Assembly (NCBI GenBank): GCA_036936605.1
Contig: JAUPFV010000003.1
Location: 148,522,997-148,586,996 of the forward strand
DNA: 64,000 nt
Origin: Limnanthes douglasii subsp. nivea
Lineage: Eukaryota > Streptophyta > Magnoliopsida > Brassicales > Limnanthaceae
Direction of reading: 5' to 3'
The notes below the pieces were generated by a model that searched no databases, had not been told where the DNA came from, and saw only the letters and a list, made by a program, of their open reading frames with translations. A program made the translations under genes and the position numbers. Below are positions 1 to 11,227 of this stretch, piece after piece (position 1 is the first letter of the stretch; each line of letters opens with the position of its first letter).

Positions 1-1090
1 CAATAGCCTCAAAATTTTATTAGGAAAATATCTTATTTTTTGGATGATCAGACGAACATTGTTTCATATTGCTAACTTATGACAAATGATATTAGATGGA
101 ACCTCTGTCACATTTTCTATATACCAAGCGAATATGCGTAATTTTGTTGACAAAAATTGAATTAACTTCTCCTTCACCTCCAAAGATAGTTTCGTGCCAA
201 TTTTTAAATTTTACCCTTAGAAAAAGTATGATCATCAAAACTTTTTTTTGGGACCATAAACCCGGGGGTCTGCCTCAGATCATCTACGGGATCAGATCTT
301 GAAGAAGACCTCACTGATTGCTATCCTTTCTTTGATTCGCCCCCTTAATTTTCTTTGGGGCCAACGCCGTTCGCTAACATTCTCTTGCCATCTTTTGACT
401 GCTTCTAACCGTTCCCACATTGTCTCCCACGACATACTTCAAACATTAATGAACAGTTGATGGTACAACATGCATTCTAGAAAGCCAAAACCTTCCAAAA
501 ATTGCATTATAAGACATTGAAGCGTCTACCACAATAAAAAAAACTATCCCACATTTTTGAATGGTAACCAACCTAATTCAAATCTCCTATCAAATTCTCC
601 TACCACGTCAACCATTATCCTAGTAAACCCCATAATTGTCCGATCAGACCAAAGGATTGTTAGTGGATTTTTTATGTGACTATAAGTAGTCATAAACATG
701 ATATTAGCTGGGCTGCCAGCATCAATAAAATTCTTCGTATCTCATCTCCAGCAATTTCTACTACAATAAAAAATGCATCCTCATGCGGACCAACTACATT
801 TCTCATGTCATCATATTCAAAACAAACTATTGAAGATGGATATCTGTATAAATGTGGTGAAGCTCCCACCTCCAATTGAGTTGCTAAACTAACAATGGGC
901 CTCTTTGAGAATAATTCGATGTCCGTGCAACAATATCTCCTCCAAAATTGTTTATGATTAAAAGAAAACACATACTTCACTAACCTTTCTTCTTACGATT
1001 GGATCTTCCACCATATTTATGTTGTTTCTGTCTGGTTTCAGATCTAAATACTCCGTAAAAATATCAAACGCATCAATAAACTTTTCATCA
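1..1090 (-). pseudogene. A1 retropepsin and protease-RT linker pseudogene
   Basis: Minus-strand aspartic protease region of a gypsy pol. The stretch 980-690 contains DDMRNVVGPHEDAFFIVVEI, the conserved block just before the active site in these elements. The active-site motif appears one frame over near 690-725 as IDAGSPANIM, so the usual D-T/S-G is D-A-G and a 1-base shift separates it from the block before. Further left (about 420-640) are remnants of the linker in which the other elements have an 'H-Q-C-L-K-Y' block. It is heavily decayed and continues beyond the window start. Confidence 0.7.
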
Positions 1091-1129
1091 ATAGGTTCTG
1101 AGATTATTAAAGCATCTCTTGCTTCGTAG

Positions 1130-1990
1130 TATATTCTTGCTTTGGAGCAACCAAAGAGTTTTTCTTCACAAATGTTGTCAGCTTCCCATTTTCAATCAAA
1201 GCATGTATCTTTTTTTTTCAACGCCATACAATCCTTTGTATCATGTTCAACATCCTCATGATACTTGAAATACCTACTGTCTTTGTTCTTCAATGGAGTT
1301 TGTATTGGAAATGGCTTACAAAATTGTACATGTGGACGTATCCTCTCGAACATTATTACTATACATTCATTCAGTTCAACGAAACGGGCTGGCCAAACCC
1401 ATTTGTTTGGTATGGGTCAGACATATTGCTGAGTGTTAACAACCAACGCATATTCTTTCATTTTTGGAGATGTATAAACTATTGTATGAACCGGTGCTCG
1501 AGGTCGGACAACTTTTATTGGTTGCAAACTGCTTCATGGTGCCATCAAATTTTGACGAAACTGATTCCGTTCAATCTGTACCCAAGAACTCTTTTCCGAT
1601 GCATGACTTTCTTCAACTAAAATTATTTTTTCTACTTGATCCAACAAAGCCCCAAATGTTATGGCTTATTTTTCAACAACATTATCCTTCAAAATTCCTG
1701 GAAGCAATCCCATCCAAAAAGCTAGTACTGCCACTTTATCCTCACAACTTTCCATATCAGTTTTTGTTTTGATAAAATGATTCGTATACTCCTTAAGGCT
1801 CTCTCCTACCTTTTTTCGACAGTGAATTATCGTATCACCGTTCAAGAACATATCAATTTTTTACTTCCCACAAAATGCTGACAAAAAACATTAAAGAACA
1901 TATCAAAGTTTTAATACAACCCTGAGGCAGACGATTATACCACTTCGAAGCTGCATTCTTGAAGGTTTGGGAGCAAACTCTACATAACAA

Positions 1991-2057
<67 letters not shown>

Positions 2058-2944
2058 GCATCATCATCATCATCATTATCATCATGAAGTTCTTAAATTG
2101 TTCGATATGGTTGTCCGAATCTTGCGTTCCGTCGAACTTTTTCTAGCTTTGAAATATCAAACCACTTGGGCAAATACCCAGAAATAATTTCCGAGGAGAG
2201 AGGAGATGACTTTCAATTATAACCCATTCCATGCATACTTTCTCCATAGTCTTCATTCATTATCGTATATAATCCATTTTTGGATGGATAAGTAAACTGA
2301 TTACTCACGCGATATTCAAGGTTATGGATTCTAGAAGGAATCTGCATGTGAAGATTTTCTTGTTCCCTCCTATTAACATTCAAAACTCTATCATTCTTTT
2401 TGGACCCAATTTATCTTATTCATTCTTTTATTTTCTCGAATCTTTAGCTCAATGAGATGTCCGACGACCATATTTTTGCCTTCTCGAATCTTTTTTTTTG
2501 TAATTCTTTGGATGTCAATTATCCCTTTCCGGAGAAAAAAGACTTATCTATATCATATGATGAAAAATTCATAGAGTCAATTGACTCATAACTATGTCTA
2601 GATTTCACCATTCTCTTTGAATAATATCGCTTTTTTCTTTGATGTCTCTCATATATCCGAGAATAATCTTCCATACGATATTTTTCAGTTATTTGTTATC
2701 TTCGGACTTCAGATTTGAGTCTATGTGAAATTAACTTCACTTCCTTCTCAACACTCAACCTTTCAATATCTTCCAAAAGTTCTTTCCTCCGAGCTTTTAG
2801 AGCAGATTCTTCTAGCAACTCCTCAACAAATCGATCATTGTTGTTTCTTTCGTTAGTAAAAACCATTTGCTCCTCAACAAGGAGATCTCTAGATGAACCT
2901 CCGACAATCCGATTCTTCGTACCAGACTCTAACCCTCCAAACAT
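1130..2944 (-). pseudogene. A1 gag (capsid/nucleocapsid-like) pseudogene
   Basis: The probable start is the ATG at 2944 (MFGGLESGTKNR), about 80 bases downstream of the primer-binding site. The N-terminal part (2944-2696) is charged and probably coiled coil (ELLEESALKARRKELLEDIE). The capsid core follows: a DGTQDSDNHIEQFKNF-type stretch near 2100-2130, an Asp-rich run from an expanded microsatellite, KWYNRLPQG near 1910-1930, then the open stretch 1851-1666 with SLKEYTNHFIKTKTDM and LLPGILKD. The nucleocapsid motif near 1215-1275 reads YFKYHEDVEHDTKDC; its first expected Cys is Phe. Several frameshifts separate these blocks. Family assignment rests on close parallels with gag of D, E and B in this window. 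Confidence 0.8.
1992..2085. repeat. ATC/GAT trinucleotide microsatellite inside A1 gag
   Basis: About 31 trinucleotide units, TCA/CAT on the plus strand and GAT on the minus strand, with interruptions near 2056 and 2077. In the gag frame on the minus strand the units read as Asp. The run ends in a conserved sequence (DELLCR) that in element B reads NDDDKLLCR. It therefore looks like an expansion of an existing short run of Asp codons. Confidence 0.95.
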
Positions 2945-3021
2945 TTCTGTGTCAATTACTCTAACAACGTTTTAATATAAGACTTATGGTTTTGGAAAGA
3001 CGATTCGATGTACCAATCGTA

Positions 3022-3039
3022 TTCCCACAGACGGTGCCA
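3022..3039 (-). promoter_or_regulatory. Primer-binding-site-like sequence of A1
   Basis: On the minus strand this reads TGGCACCGTCTGTGGGAA and lies 4 bases downstream of the LTR end. Element E has the nearly identical TGGCGTCGTCTATGGGAA at the same place (50769-50786). This sequence commonly follows the 5' LTR in plant gypsy elements. The complementary tRNA was not determined. Confidence 0.75.
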
Positions 3040-3043
3040 ATAT

Positions 3044-3360
3044 TGCACCCTGTCAATGTTCGTATGAGGATATCTATCACAATAATATTCGTATGTTGGT
3101 ATTTATAGAGAGACAAATAGAATGATTAGAGAGAAAAAGAGACATAATGAATAATCAAGCAATAATTATCTAATAATTGGTCTCTTTCCCAAAAATGGTT
3201 TGTCCTTTATATAATACAAGAGGTAGGATCCTAATTTACACATTTACCCAACCTTATACATGTGTGTTTCACCTCACAACTCCACTAGTTATAAACATAC
3301 ACATTATATATTACATTTGACCCCCTCAATTTATATACTTGTCAAGTTTTGTACTTATCA
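3044..3360 (-). repeat. LTR shared by A1 (as 5' LTR) and A2 (as 3' LTR)
   Basis: A 317-bp segment bounded by TG...CA: on the minus strand it starts TGATAAGTAC and ends GGGTGCA. A primer-binding site follows its downstream end and a polypurine tract (3366-3379) precedes its upstream end, which fits a single LTR serving two elements in tandem. It has a TATA-like element on the minus strand (TATATAAAG, plus coordinates 3205-3213). The TGATAAG start is shared with the LTRs of D and E. The right boundary is less sure, because a second CTTATCA occurs at 3376-3382. Confidence 0.7.
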
Positions 3361-3385
3361 CAATATTTTTCTCCCCTTATCATAA
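3361..3385 (-). promoter_or_regulatory. Polypurine tract of A2
   Basis: On the minus strand the tract AAGGGGAGAAAAA is followed by TATTG and then the LTR start TGATAAG. A purine run at this point is the plus-strand priming site of an LTR retrotransposon and marks the LTR at 3044-3360 as the 3' LTR of the element to its right. Confidence 0.6.
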
Positions 3386-4240
3386 GGAAAGACTTTTGAT
3401 CTTCTTACAATGTTGTCTCAGGTCATATGTTTCATGCCTCTGGGAGTTTTATGCTACTAGATAAAAATCTTGTGGTGTAGATGCTACCCAAATAATCAAA
3501 AGTAGCAATTTTTTGTAAATTTTATTAATTTATTTTTGTTTACATTTTCCAAACCATGAGGCTAGGTTTTTAATCATTTTACAAGAACATGTACATGTAT
3601 GGATAAGATATTTTGAATACAATCCTTAATTTTTTAGATGAAGGACCATGGCAATATTCATAATTTAGGACTCCATTAATGGTTTGGGGTACAAACCATT
3701 TCAGATGAAGTATTTTTGTTCGAAATTTCTTATAAATTAAAAACTTCAACTCCATTACCCTTTAAGGTTCAAAGGATTAAGGTGTTCTCCATACCCTTAG
3801 GTAGGTTCTGGATGAAGAATTAAAATATTGCATGGTTCAGCCGAACCTAAAGGTATAATATACCACAGTTTGTTTAAATTTCTTGGTATGTTTTTATGTG
3901 CTTATGCACAACGACGAGTATATTTGACCTTTGTAGACCCGAGCGTCCATATGAGCAAAATGATCAATTACTAAGGTAGAAGATAAAAGTAGTGGGACCG
4001 TAGGCTCAATAATAAATGATTTTTTTTATTAATGACACGTACCTCATACACGTACCTCATTAAAAAGATTCATACACCACCACAGTAGGAAAGCTTGCAC
4101 CATAGTTAAAAAATGTAAAAACTAAAAATTAGAATACAAATCAAGATCGACACTGCGTTAGATGTTTAAAAAGAAAATTCAAGTTTTCAATTTTCCACGG
4201 ATGAGGCAATAACTGACTATCTTCATTAAGTAATCTATAA
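3386..4240 (-). other. A2 3' untranslated region
   Basis: About 850 bases between the end of recognisable integrase and the polypurine tract. AT-rich with no coding signal I trust on either strand. Unlike E and D there is no room for an antisense extra ORF here. Confidence 0.5.
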
Positions 4241-5210
4241 GTTCATGGCTTGATATGACGATATTGTGTAGGGTTTTCCCAGTTCAACCCTAGTTTTCAA
4301 AAAGATTTATTCTTGTTATGGAGGAACACTATTTGATCGTCTATCTCTAAGCTACGAAAGAATATTTTGGAGTCATATATACTTTTAATTAACATATTTA
4401 GTGCCCTACGTGCATGCAATATTTTAGATGATTTTGTTTTATTAAGTCTATTTTGACTCTACGACCCTCGGTGTTTGTTCCTTCATTATAGTTGGATATT
4501 TGAAAAGAAGGAAGTACTATTTTTGCTGTAACTACATCTTCCATTCTGTAAAAAAAAAATAATATGTTTAAGTTATTGGGTCGCCTGAAATGGTTTGGCA
4601 TGCCCATAATATTTATTAGAAAAATTTTGGCCACTTTCCGACCACACTTGAAACACTTGCCTTATTCCTTCTAAGATGTTTTTTTGTTAATTATACTTGT
4701 CCGTTCTCTTGGGGGTATAACGATGTTGAGAAATGGTATCTTATACCCATTGTCTGATAAAATAGAGCTAGCTGAGCATTTTAAAATTGTAGATAAATTT
4801 ATCATTTGTGTTAATTCGAATGCAACATATATTTATTTTGAGGAAATTGATGATTTTCTTCACTTAAATGAGAGTAAAAGGTTCCACTTCTACCCGTTTA
4901 GAGAAATAATCCACCATTACCAGGAGATATTCTCGACCACTTAAAGCCTTTAATAAGGGTCCAAGCCGGTCTAAACCCCAATATCAAGCATAAAAACCTC
5001 TGATATCAACTCAAAGTAAATTGTGTAGATTTGGATTATGATGGAAAAATGTTGCACATTTTGCAATATTTAGCTAAAACTTTGAAATTTGCTAAGCAAC
5101 AATACTGTGCTAGGATGGCTCATTGTTGAGATATATTATAGCCATAATATGCAACACCTTCGCTTTCATAAAGTTTTTCCAGAATGAAAACGTATTCATC
5201 ATGACCTAAA
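4240..5210 (-). pseudogene. A2 integrase pseudogene
   Basis: Pieces of a gypsy integrase on the minus strand. The zinc-binding end near 5200-5040 keeps LEKLYESEGVAYYGYN and KYCKMCN. The start of the catalytic core near 4990-4830 reads WGLDRLGPLLKALSGR and VMVDYFSKRVEVEPF. The C-terminal part (4634-4398) reads YRMEDVVTAKIVLPSFQISN followed by a KIDLIKQ block. A remnant NWELGKTLHN-like stretch near 4290-4330 corresponds to the GPY/F region. The first catalytic Asp is visible (GLDRLGP); the others are uncertain. Stops and shifts occur throughout. Confidence 0.7.
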
Positions 5211-5379
5211 AATTGCATGGGGGCATAGTGAGGCTTTGTTATTATAATATATTTGGCAATCATACATAAATTTCCAAACAAAATTTGATGCTTTGTGATT
5301 CTTGTCTATCCTTTCGTAAGACCTTTTTTTATTAAATAGGTTCAGATAACAGATCATAAGTCTGTGCATCCTTTGCTAA

Positions 5380-6150
5380 CCATTAATTTGGCCAATGGGT
5401 TTATTGGAGAGGTTACACTATGCTATGAGCTTGATGATGATGTTCCAAAAATATCCGAAGAGTAATTATGTAAAATAATATTGGTTCAGACTTCATCATA
5501 CTTGTGCTTCATATTTTCACAAACACCAGTTAATATGAATCGACCCTGGCTGGACAGCCTTACCCATGACCAATATCTCTTCGGAAATTTCTAATCTTGT
5601 GTGTTCTGCATGTAGTTTTACTCTTGTACACGTGTCATGGAAGTATTCGACTGACAAACTATTCCTCGAGTGGTGAAGTGTGATATCATTTTTGAAACTG
5701 TTCCACTTTCCTACGCACGTATCGGTTAGGGGTAAACTTTCCATTCCCCAATGCAGGTATCTGTTGGGCTTTCACATTCCCATCTATAAATATGACCCCC
5801 TCTCTCAATATTTTTTTACTTGTTATTGTTTATAAAGATAAATAGAGAAGCTTTCGATTTCAACAATAACAAACCTTAGTTTTCAGCCCAATCACCACCA
5901 TAAATTTTTTTCCGGTAACAACCTTAGCTTTTTTTCCTTGCGTGATGCTACATATCGTCTTTGGAGTTATATGTTTCATATCGATAAATCTAGACAATTG
6001 GTTATCCATCTGCGACAAAGCCGATGCGAAAAAACAAGCAAGAAAAGCTAAATTATACGACACGATACATCTGCTTTTACAACATATTTTTAAAGTCATG
6101 GAAAGTTTGATTCATAATAGAATAAACTTGTAATAATTACCTGACTTTTC
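5380..6150 (+). other. Non-gypsy block in A2 with plus-strand promoter-like motifs
   Basis: The second RNase H domain expected between RNase H and integrase of a Tat-type element is not recognisable here. On the plus strand there is a G-box core CACGTG at 5629-5634, a TATA box TATAAATA at 5785-5792 and then a pyrimidine-rich stretch (CCCCCTCTCTC). This resembles the spacing and motifs seen upstream of the antisense ORF in element E (41386-41628). A weak open stretch of 63 codons at 5942-6133 matches nothing I know. It may be an insertion, a captured promoter, or only decayed element sequence. Confidence 0.3.
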
Positions 6151-6159
6151 ATAGTGTTA

Positions 6160-7400
6160 CCACTAGAGTCAAAGCTAATTTTTCCAACTTTAAGTATATT
6201 TTTTTCAATTATGTCTCTGACTAAAACCACCCTTACTGCATAATCCAACACGTCGATATAGACAAATAGCTTTTCTCTCCAACAGGGTTGGTAAAACTTA
6301 TGGAGAATACAAATGTTGTTTTATTTTAGTAAAAAATTCTTTACATTCCAGAGTCCAATTGAACCGACTTGCCTATCTTAGAATTCTAAAAAGTAGTGCA
6401 CATTTGTCCGAAGATCTTTATACGAACCTGTTTAAAGCCACTAACCTTCTACTTAAAATTTATACTTTTTTTGATGGAAATCGGGTATCCATGATAGTTA
6501 GAGCATTCAATTATAATGGGTCACATTCAATTCCCTTTTCGCTCATTATATAGCCTAAAAAGTTTCCGGATTAAACTTCAAAACTGTATTTTTCTGGATT
6601 TAATTTTAAGTTTATGGTCTTCATGTTACGGAAAGTTTCCTCCTCATCAGAGAAATTATTTTCATCTCTTATGTTTTTACTAACATGTCGTTGATATAAA
6701 CTTTAACATTCCTTATCTAGCTGGCGAAAGCTTTGTTTACTAGATGCTGATAAGTAGCCATAACATTTTTCAATCCAAATGACGTTACTTTGTATCAATA
6801 TTACCCCTACTAGTTGTGAATGTGGTTTTTATTTGATCGCTTGGATCCATATGTATCTGGTTATACCTAGAAAATTCATCCATTGACGATAATAGTTTAT
6901 TACACAAAGTTGAGTCTATCAAGTGGTCAATTATAGAGACATGGAAATGATCCTTCATACATGCCCTATTTAAATATTTAAAATCAATAAAGATTCTCCA
7001 TTTCCCATTCTTCTTCTTAACGAGTACCAAGTTTGCCGTCCACAATGAATATTGAGACTCTCTGATATGACCTACTTTTGTTATCCGATCTACCTCTGTT
7101 ACAATTGTTAGACTTTTCAACGGATAAAGCTCTTCATTTTTGAATGACGAGGCATACAATTAGGTTGTACTACAATGTTATAGAAACTAACACTCTCAGG
7201 AACTCCTGTTACGTCCTTGGTAAACCAAACAAACTTATGAAAATTATTTGATAAAAAGGATATTAGTTGTTCTCTTACGACAAAAGGTAACTGAGATCCG
7301 ATCTTCAAACATATTTTTGCTAGGAAAGGTATAAATTTCAATATCCTCATCGAGGATTATTAAATTGGGAGTCTCCTCAGATCATCTACAATATATGACT
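6160..7400 (-). pseudogene. A2 reverse transcriptase-RNase H pseudogene
   Basis: Minus strand. The pre-RT linker is at 7350-7117 (FVWFTKDVTGVPES). RT fingers and palm are at 7159-6785, with VDRITKVGHIRESQYSLW, LVLVKKKNGKWRIFIDFKYL and SSMDEFSRYNQIHMDPSDQI. The catalytic box near 6690-6710 reads YINDML where YIDDML is expected, so one catalytic Asp is lost. RNase H remnant near 6300-6180 reads KLFVYIDVLDYAV. Shifts separate the pieces. Confidence 0.8.
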
Positions 7401-7422
7401 CCGAAGTAGACTTCGGTAGCTG

Positions 7423-7910
7423 CTAATATCTATTCGTTTCATCAGTTTTGATAGTCTTAGGAGCCAACGCAGTAATGTAGCATTCTTTTTTCACTTTATG
7501 GCTGATGGACACAACTCCCACATGATTTACGATTACATATTTCAAACAATGATGGATAATTAAGTCAGCGTATATTCTTGATAAACATGATATGCCAAAA
7601 ATTGTAGTATATAAGGTCGGTCCATCGACCACTATAAAAAGTAATTTTACCATTTTCTTGAAGGGTCATCAACACTGATCCTAGTGAACCCTACTATTAT
7701 TTTATATGATCAGAGTATGACATGAAAGTTCTCCATTTTTTATAAGTGGACATGACGAGGATGTTTGCCAAACTAATTGTATCAACTAAGATCTTTCAGA
7801 TTTTAGTTCTCTTAATAGCCGGTCAATTTACTATAACATCCTCGTGAGGTATAAAAACCTCCTTTAAATCACCATCATAAAAAATAATAAAAGACATCAG
7901 ATTTTGGTAA
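7423..7910 (-). pseudogene. A2 retropepsin pseudogene
   Basis: Minus strand. The block before the active site reads DLKEVFIPHEDVIVN near 7890-7845. The active site near 7770-7745 reads LVDTISLANIL, so the usual D-T-G has become D-T-I. The C-terminal part and linker (7653-7423) read FIVVDGPTLYTTIFG and HHCLKYVIVNHVGVV, matching the same region of B, D and E. In-frame stops are present. Confidence 0.75.
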
Positions 7911-7914
7911 AATA

Positions 7915-9208
7915 GGTTGACATTCTCCCCTCTAATTATGTTACTAAACTTGCAACATGCCTCTTTTACGAATAACTAAATATTCCTGATATGGTATCCC
8001 CATAAAATATATTCAATAATTCGAAGAATTCTCAAAAAGTTGTGACCCTCCCCTCATTTTTTAGTTCATCAATTACCAGAATATTCATTCGGTTAGGATC
8101 ATGATCTAGATACTATGCAACTGAATCAAACTCATTATAGGGCCCAATTACGACTACTGCATTTTTATGTTTTGGTGCAACTGGATTACCTCCCTTCAGA
8201 TTATTGTCTAAGTTCTAACCGATACGTGCTGCCGACCTTTATGCTGTACTTTATAACAAACATGGTGAGCTTTTCAATCTCGATCAAGGTTTGAATTTTT
8301 TGATTTAAAGCTATGCAATCCCTTGTATCATGTCCTATGTAATTCTAGGTTGATATTCTCCCCTCTAATTATGTTACTAAACTTACAACATACCTCTTTT
8401 ACGTATAACTAAATATTCCTGATATGGTATCCCCATAAAATATATTCAATGATTCGAAGAATTTGCACAAAGTTGTGACCCTCCCCTCATTTTTGAGTTC
8501 ATCAATTACCAGAATATTCATTCGGTTAGGATCAGGATCTAGATACTCTGCAACTGAATCAAACTCATTACATGGACCAATTATGACTACTGCATTTTCA
8601 TGTTTTGGTGCAACTCGATTACCTCCCTTTAGATTGTTGTCTAAGTTCTAACTGGTACGTGCTACCAACCTTTATACTGTACTTTATAACAAACATGGTG
8701 AGCTTTTCAATCTCGATCAAGGTTTGGATTTCTTGATTTAAAGCTATGCAATCCCTTGTATCATGCCCTATGTCATTCTAGGTGACATTCTCCCCTCTAA
8801 TAATGTTACTAAACTTACGACATGCCTCTTTTATGAATAACTAAATATTCCTGATATGGTATCCCCATAAAATATATTCAATGATTCGAAGAATTCGCAC
8901 AAAGTTGTGACTCTCCCCTCATTTTTAAGTTCATCAATTACCAGAATATTCATTCGGTTAGGATCAGGATCTAGATACTCTATAACTGCATCAAACTCAT
9001 TACATGGCCCAATTATGACCACTGCATTTTCATGTTTTGGTGCAACTTGATCACCTCCCTTTAGATTGTTGTCTAAGTTCTAACCGGTACGTGCTGGCGA
9101 CCTTTATACTGTACTCTAACAAACATGATGAGCTTTTCAATCTCGATCAAGGTTTGGATTTCTTGATTTAAAGTTATGTAATCCCTTGTATCATGCCATA
9201 TGTCATTA
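7915..9208. repeat. 433-bp tandem triplication within A2 gag-protease junction
   Basis: Three head-to-tail copies starting at 7915, 8348 and 8781. Each begins GGTTGACATTCTCCCC or a close variant and ends in a TCATGCCCTATGT-type sequence. Copies differ by scattered substitutions and short indels. On the minus strand each unit holds the second half of the gag zinc knuckle (GHDTRDC-like) and the block with EYLDPDPNR. A unit of 433 bp is not a multiple of 3, so it breaks the reading frame. Confidence 0.92.
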
Positions 9209-10700
9209 TGATATTTACAAAAAATGTTATTCAATCTTTCTCTCGAACTTTGAATCGGGAGTGGTTTCCTAAATTGAACGAAATTCCGCGTCTTATAAAA
9301 AATAGTAACGATGTTTTTTTTTGTAAAATTTGTATAATTATCGAGCCTGATACAATGATTTATCATAGGCACGTGCTGCTAAACTTGGGGTTGTTGATTT
9401 ACCTTAGGTTGAGGTAATATTTGATTTGCACCTTTCAGGCGAAAAATAGACACTGCATGGGACTGAAAACTTTGGGTATGTTGCTGTTGATAAGCCAAGG
9501 TTGGTGACTGTTGTAAACTGGGCTAGATAACAATTGTATGTCTTTGGAGAAGGATCAACTTCAATCTTGTAAACTCTTCCACTTTGATATGCTCTTTGAA
9601 TTGAGCTAGTAGATTCCCGAAAGTCAAGGTTTTTTTTATGGTTAGTTTATCATTTCTGGGGAGTAGTTCTTGTCTGAAAGAAGCAATAACAATTTGCTCA
9701 TAACAATCTTCTAGGCTATTCTTCGTAAGAACGAAGGTTTGGTGTAGTATTTCAAACTCTCACCCACCAATTACCATCACTGGATGATTGTGTCTCTATT
9801 CCGTCGCGTCTCCTTACTTCTCACAAATTGTCATATAAATGTTATCCAGAACATATAAACTTTTTTTTTATAGAACCTTAAGAAAGCTAATTATACCACT
9901 ATAGATCACTCTATTTGAAGGTTTGAGAGAAATCTCGACACAACAAATTATCATCTTCATCATAAAGTTTTTAACTGGATTAGATGATTATCTGGATCTC
10001 TATTCCCATCGAACTTTCCATTTTGGAAATATCAAATCACTTCGATAGGTGCTCAAAGAGACTTTCAGCAGATGACGAAGACTTCCAATTTATGTCCCTA
10101 CTATACTGATGGCCATCATTAGTTGTTCAATAAAGACCCATGTTTGAATGAATTTACAAATTGATTGTTTACTTGGTAATCAAAACTTCTCTTTCCTAAA
10201 CCTCTTTGTAATTGAGCAGGATTTTCTTAGATTTGTATAGTTTGTTGTTCGCTGGCTTTACCCATGAATACCATTCTATTTTTACCTTAAAAAAGTTCAT
10301 GCTTATTCGAGAAATTGGTCCATTTTTTTGACACACTCTCCCACCTCAAACTTTGATATCGACTAGAATTTCTCTTTAAATAACGCTTACCACCATAATT
10401 TATTGTCTTTTTATGATAGCAATATCTAGAATAATCACTAGATTAAGAAGGACTATAGTGATATCTTGCCCTTTACTCATTCTTCAAGGAATGGTGGTTT
10501 CTGTCTGACTGAAATTTCTTTATTCAATATTTTTCTTGGTTTCACAAAGAGCCGAACTATGTATTTTCTCCATTGGAAAAATATTATTCTCCTACCTTTT
10601 AGATTTCCAAATGGAATTTTCTTGGTTGAATTTCAATCGTTTCATTTTGTGAGTTTAAATTAGTGATTTCCTCACACAATCCCGATGATCTTCTAAGTTT
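9073..10700 (-). pseudogene. A2 gag pseudogene
   Basis: Minus strand. The gag C-terminal end at 9372-9073 reads FVQFRKPLPIQSSRERLNN then FCKYHNDIWHDTRDYITLNQ, the nucleocapsid motif with its last Cys changed to Tyr. Core and N-terminal regions (about 9600-10660) are more decayed: near 9870-10060 the order of sequence parallels the capsid core of B and A1. The N-terminal end is cut at 10805 by element B. Confidence 0.65.
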
Positions 10701-10805
10701 AACGATTCTTTCTGATTCTCGATATCGATGTCAGGATCAAGCATTCCAAACTAACTGTTCAAAATCTTCTCCAACCGTAATTATTTCGGTAACTATCATA
10801 AGATC

Positions 10806-11154
10806 TAATGAGGTTGGATTTCTTTGACACTAACTATTGTATATATCCGGAGGGCAATTTAGACATATCCAATACCATCCGGAGTGTAACTAAGTGGAAC
10901 GTGACTCAGCTGGCTGTTAGTCATCTCATCTCTTGGACTTATGGGTTTTTTAAACTTAACCCAAGCCCATGATCCGACCCAGAAGGCCTACGGTTCAATA
11001 AATGAGTAAAAATACCCCAATTACTTTCATTAATGAGGGTGATAAAAATTTAATGCTAGTATACACCTCTTTTATCTCTCTATTTCTCACTTAACATATT
11101 AAATTCTTGAAAATATTTCCAAAAACACCCTTTGATCAGAAATAAACCACACCA
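10806..11154 (+). repeat. 5' LTR of element B
   Basis: About 349 bp, starting TAATGAGGTTGG (first TG mutated to TA) and ending AATAAACCACACCA directly before the spacer AAT and the primer-binding site. It aligns over its whole length with the solo LTR at 12484-12836 (minus strand) and with the LTR at the window end. Shared blocks include TCCGG.GGCAATT, ATACCCCAA and TTTCATTAATGAG. Its TATA box is damaged (GTAAAAATACCCC). Confidence 0.8.
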
Positions 11155-11157
11155 AAT

Positions 11158-11175
11158 TGGCGACCACAGTGGGAA
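11158..11175 (+). promoter_or_regulatory. Primer-binding site of element B
   Basis: TGGCGACCACAGTGGGAA begins 3 bases after the LTR end. Element D has TGGCGACCACGGTGGGAG at the same spacing (35273-35290), so B and D share a primer class that differs from that of A1 and E. The tRNA was not identified. Confidence 0.75.
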
Positions 11176-11227
11176 GCGCCGGTGCTTGAATTACGAATTC
11201 AAAACCAATAATAAAAAACCAGTTCGG

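Larger units (their letters stand above)
1..3360 (-). mobile_element. Ty3/gypsy LTR retrotransposon A1, 5' part (cut by window start)
   Basis: Reading on the minus strand from right to left: LTR (3044-3360), primer-binding-site-like sequence (3022-3039), gag (about 2944-1130), then protease and the start of the protease-RT linker, which runs off the window at position 1. The order and motifs match plant Ty3/gypsy elements with a CxxH-type gag zinc knuckle. Reading frames are broken by stops and shifts, so this copy is dead. Reverse transcriptase and integrase, if they exist, lie outside the window. Confidence 0.85.
3361..10805 (-). mobile_element. Ty3/gypsy LTR retrotransposon A2 (interrupted by B)
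   Basis: Minus-strand element read right to left: gag (about 10700-9073), a triplicated gag-protease junction (9208-7915), protease (about 7890-7423), RT (7350-6600), RNase H (6300-6160) and integrase (5210-4240), then a polypurine tract and the LTR at 3044-3360. At 10805 the gag N-terminal region stops at the 5' LTR of element B. Its own 5' end and 5' LTR were not found on the other side of B. All genes are disabled. Confidence 0.8.

Noticed and set aside
1903..2085. Poly-Met open frame
   Set aside because: Out-of-frame reading of the GAT microsatellite; the gag frame reads Asp.
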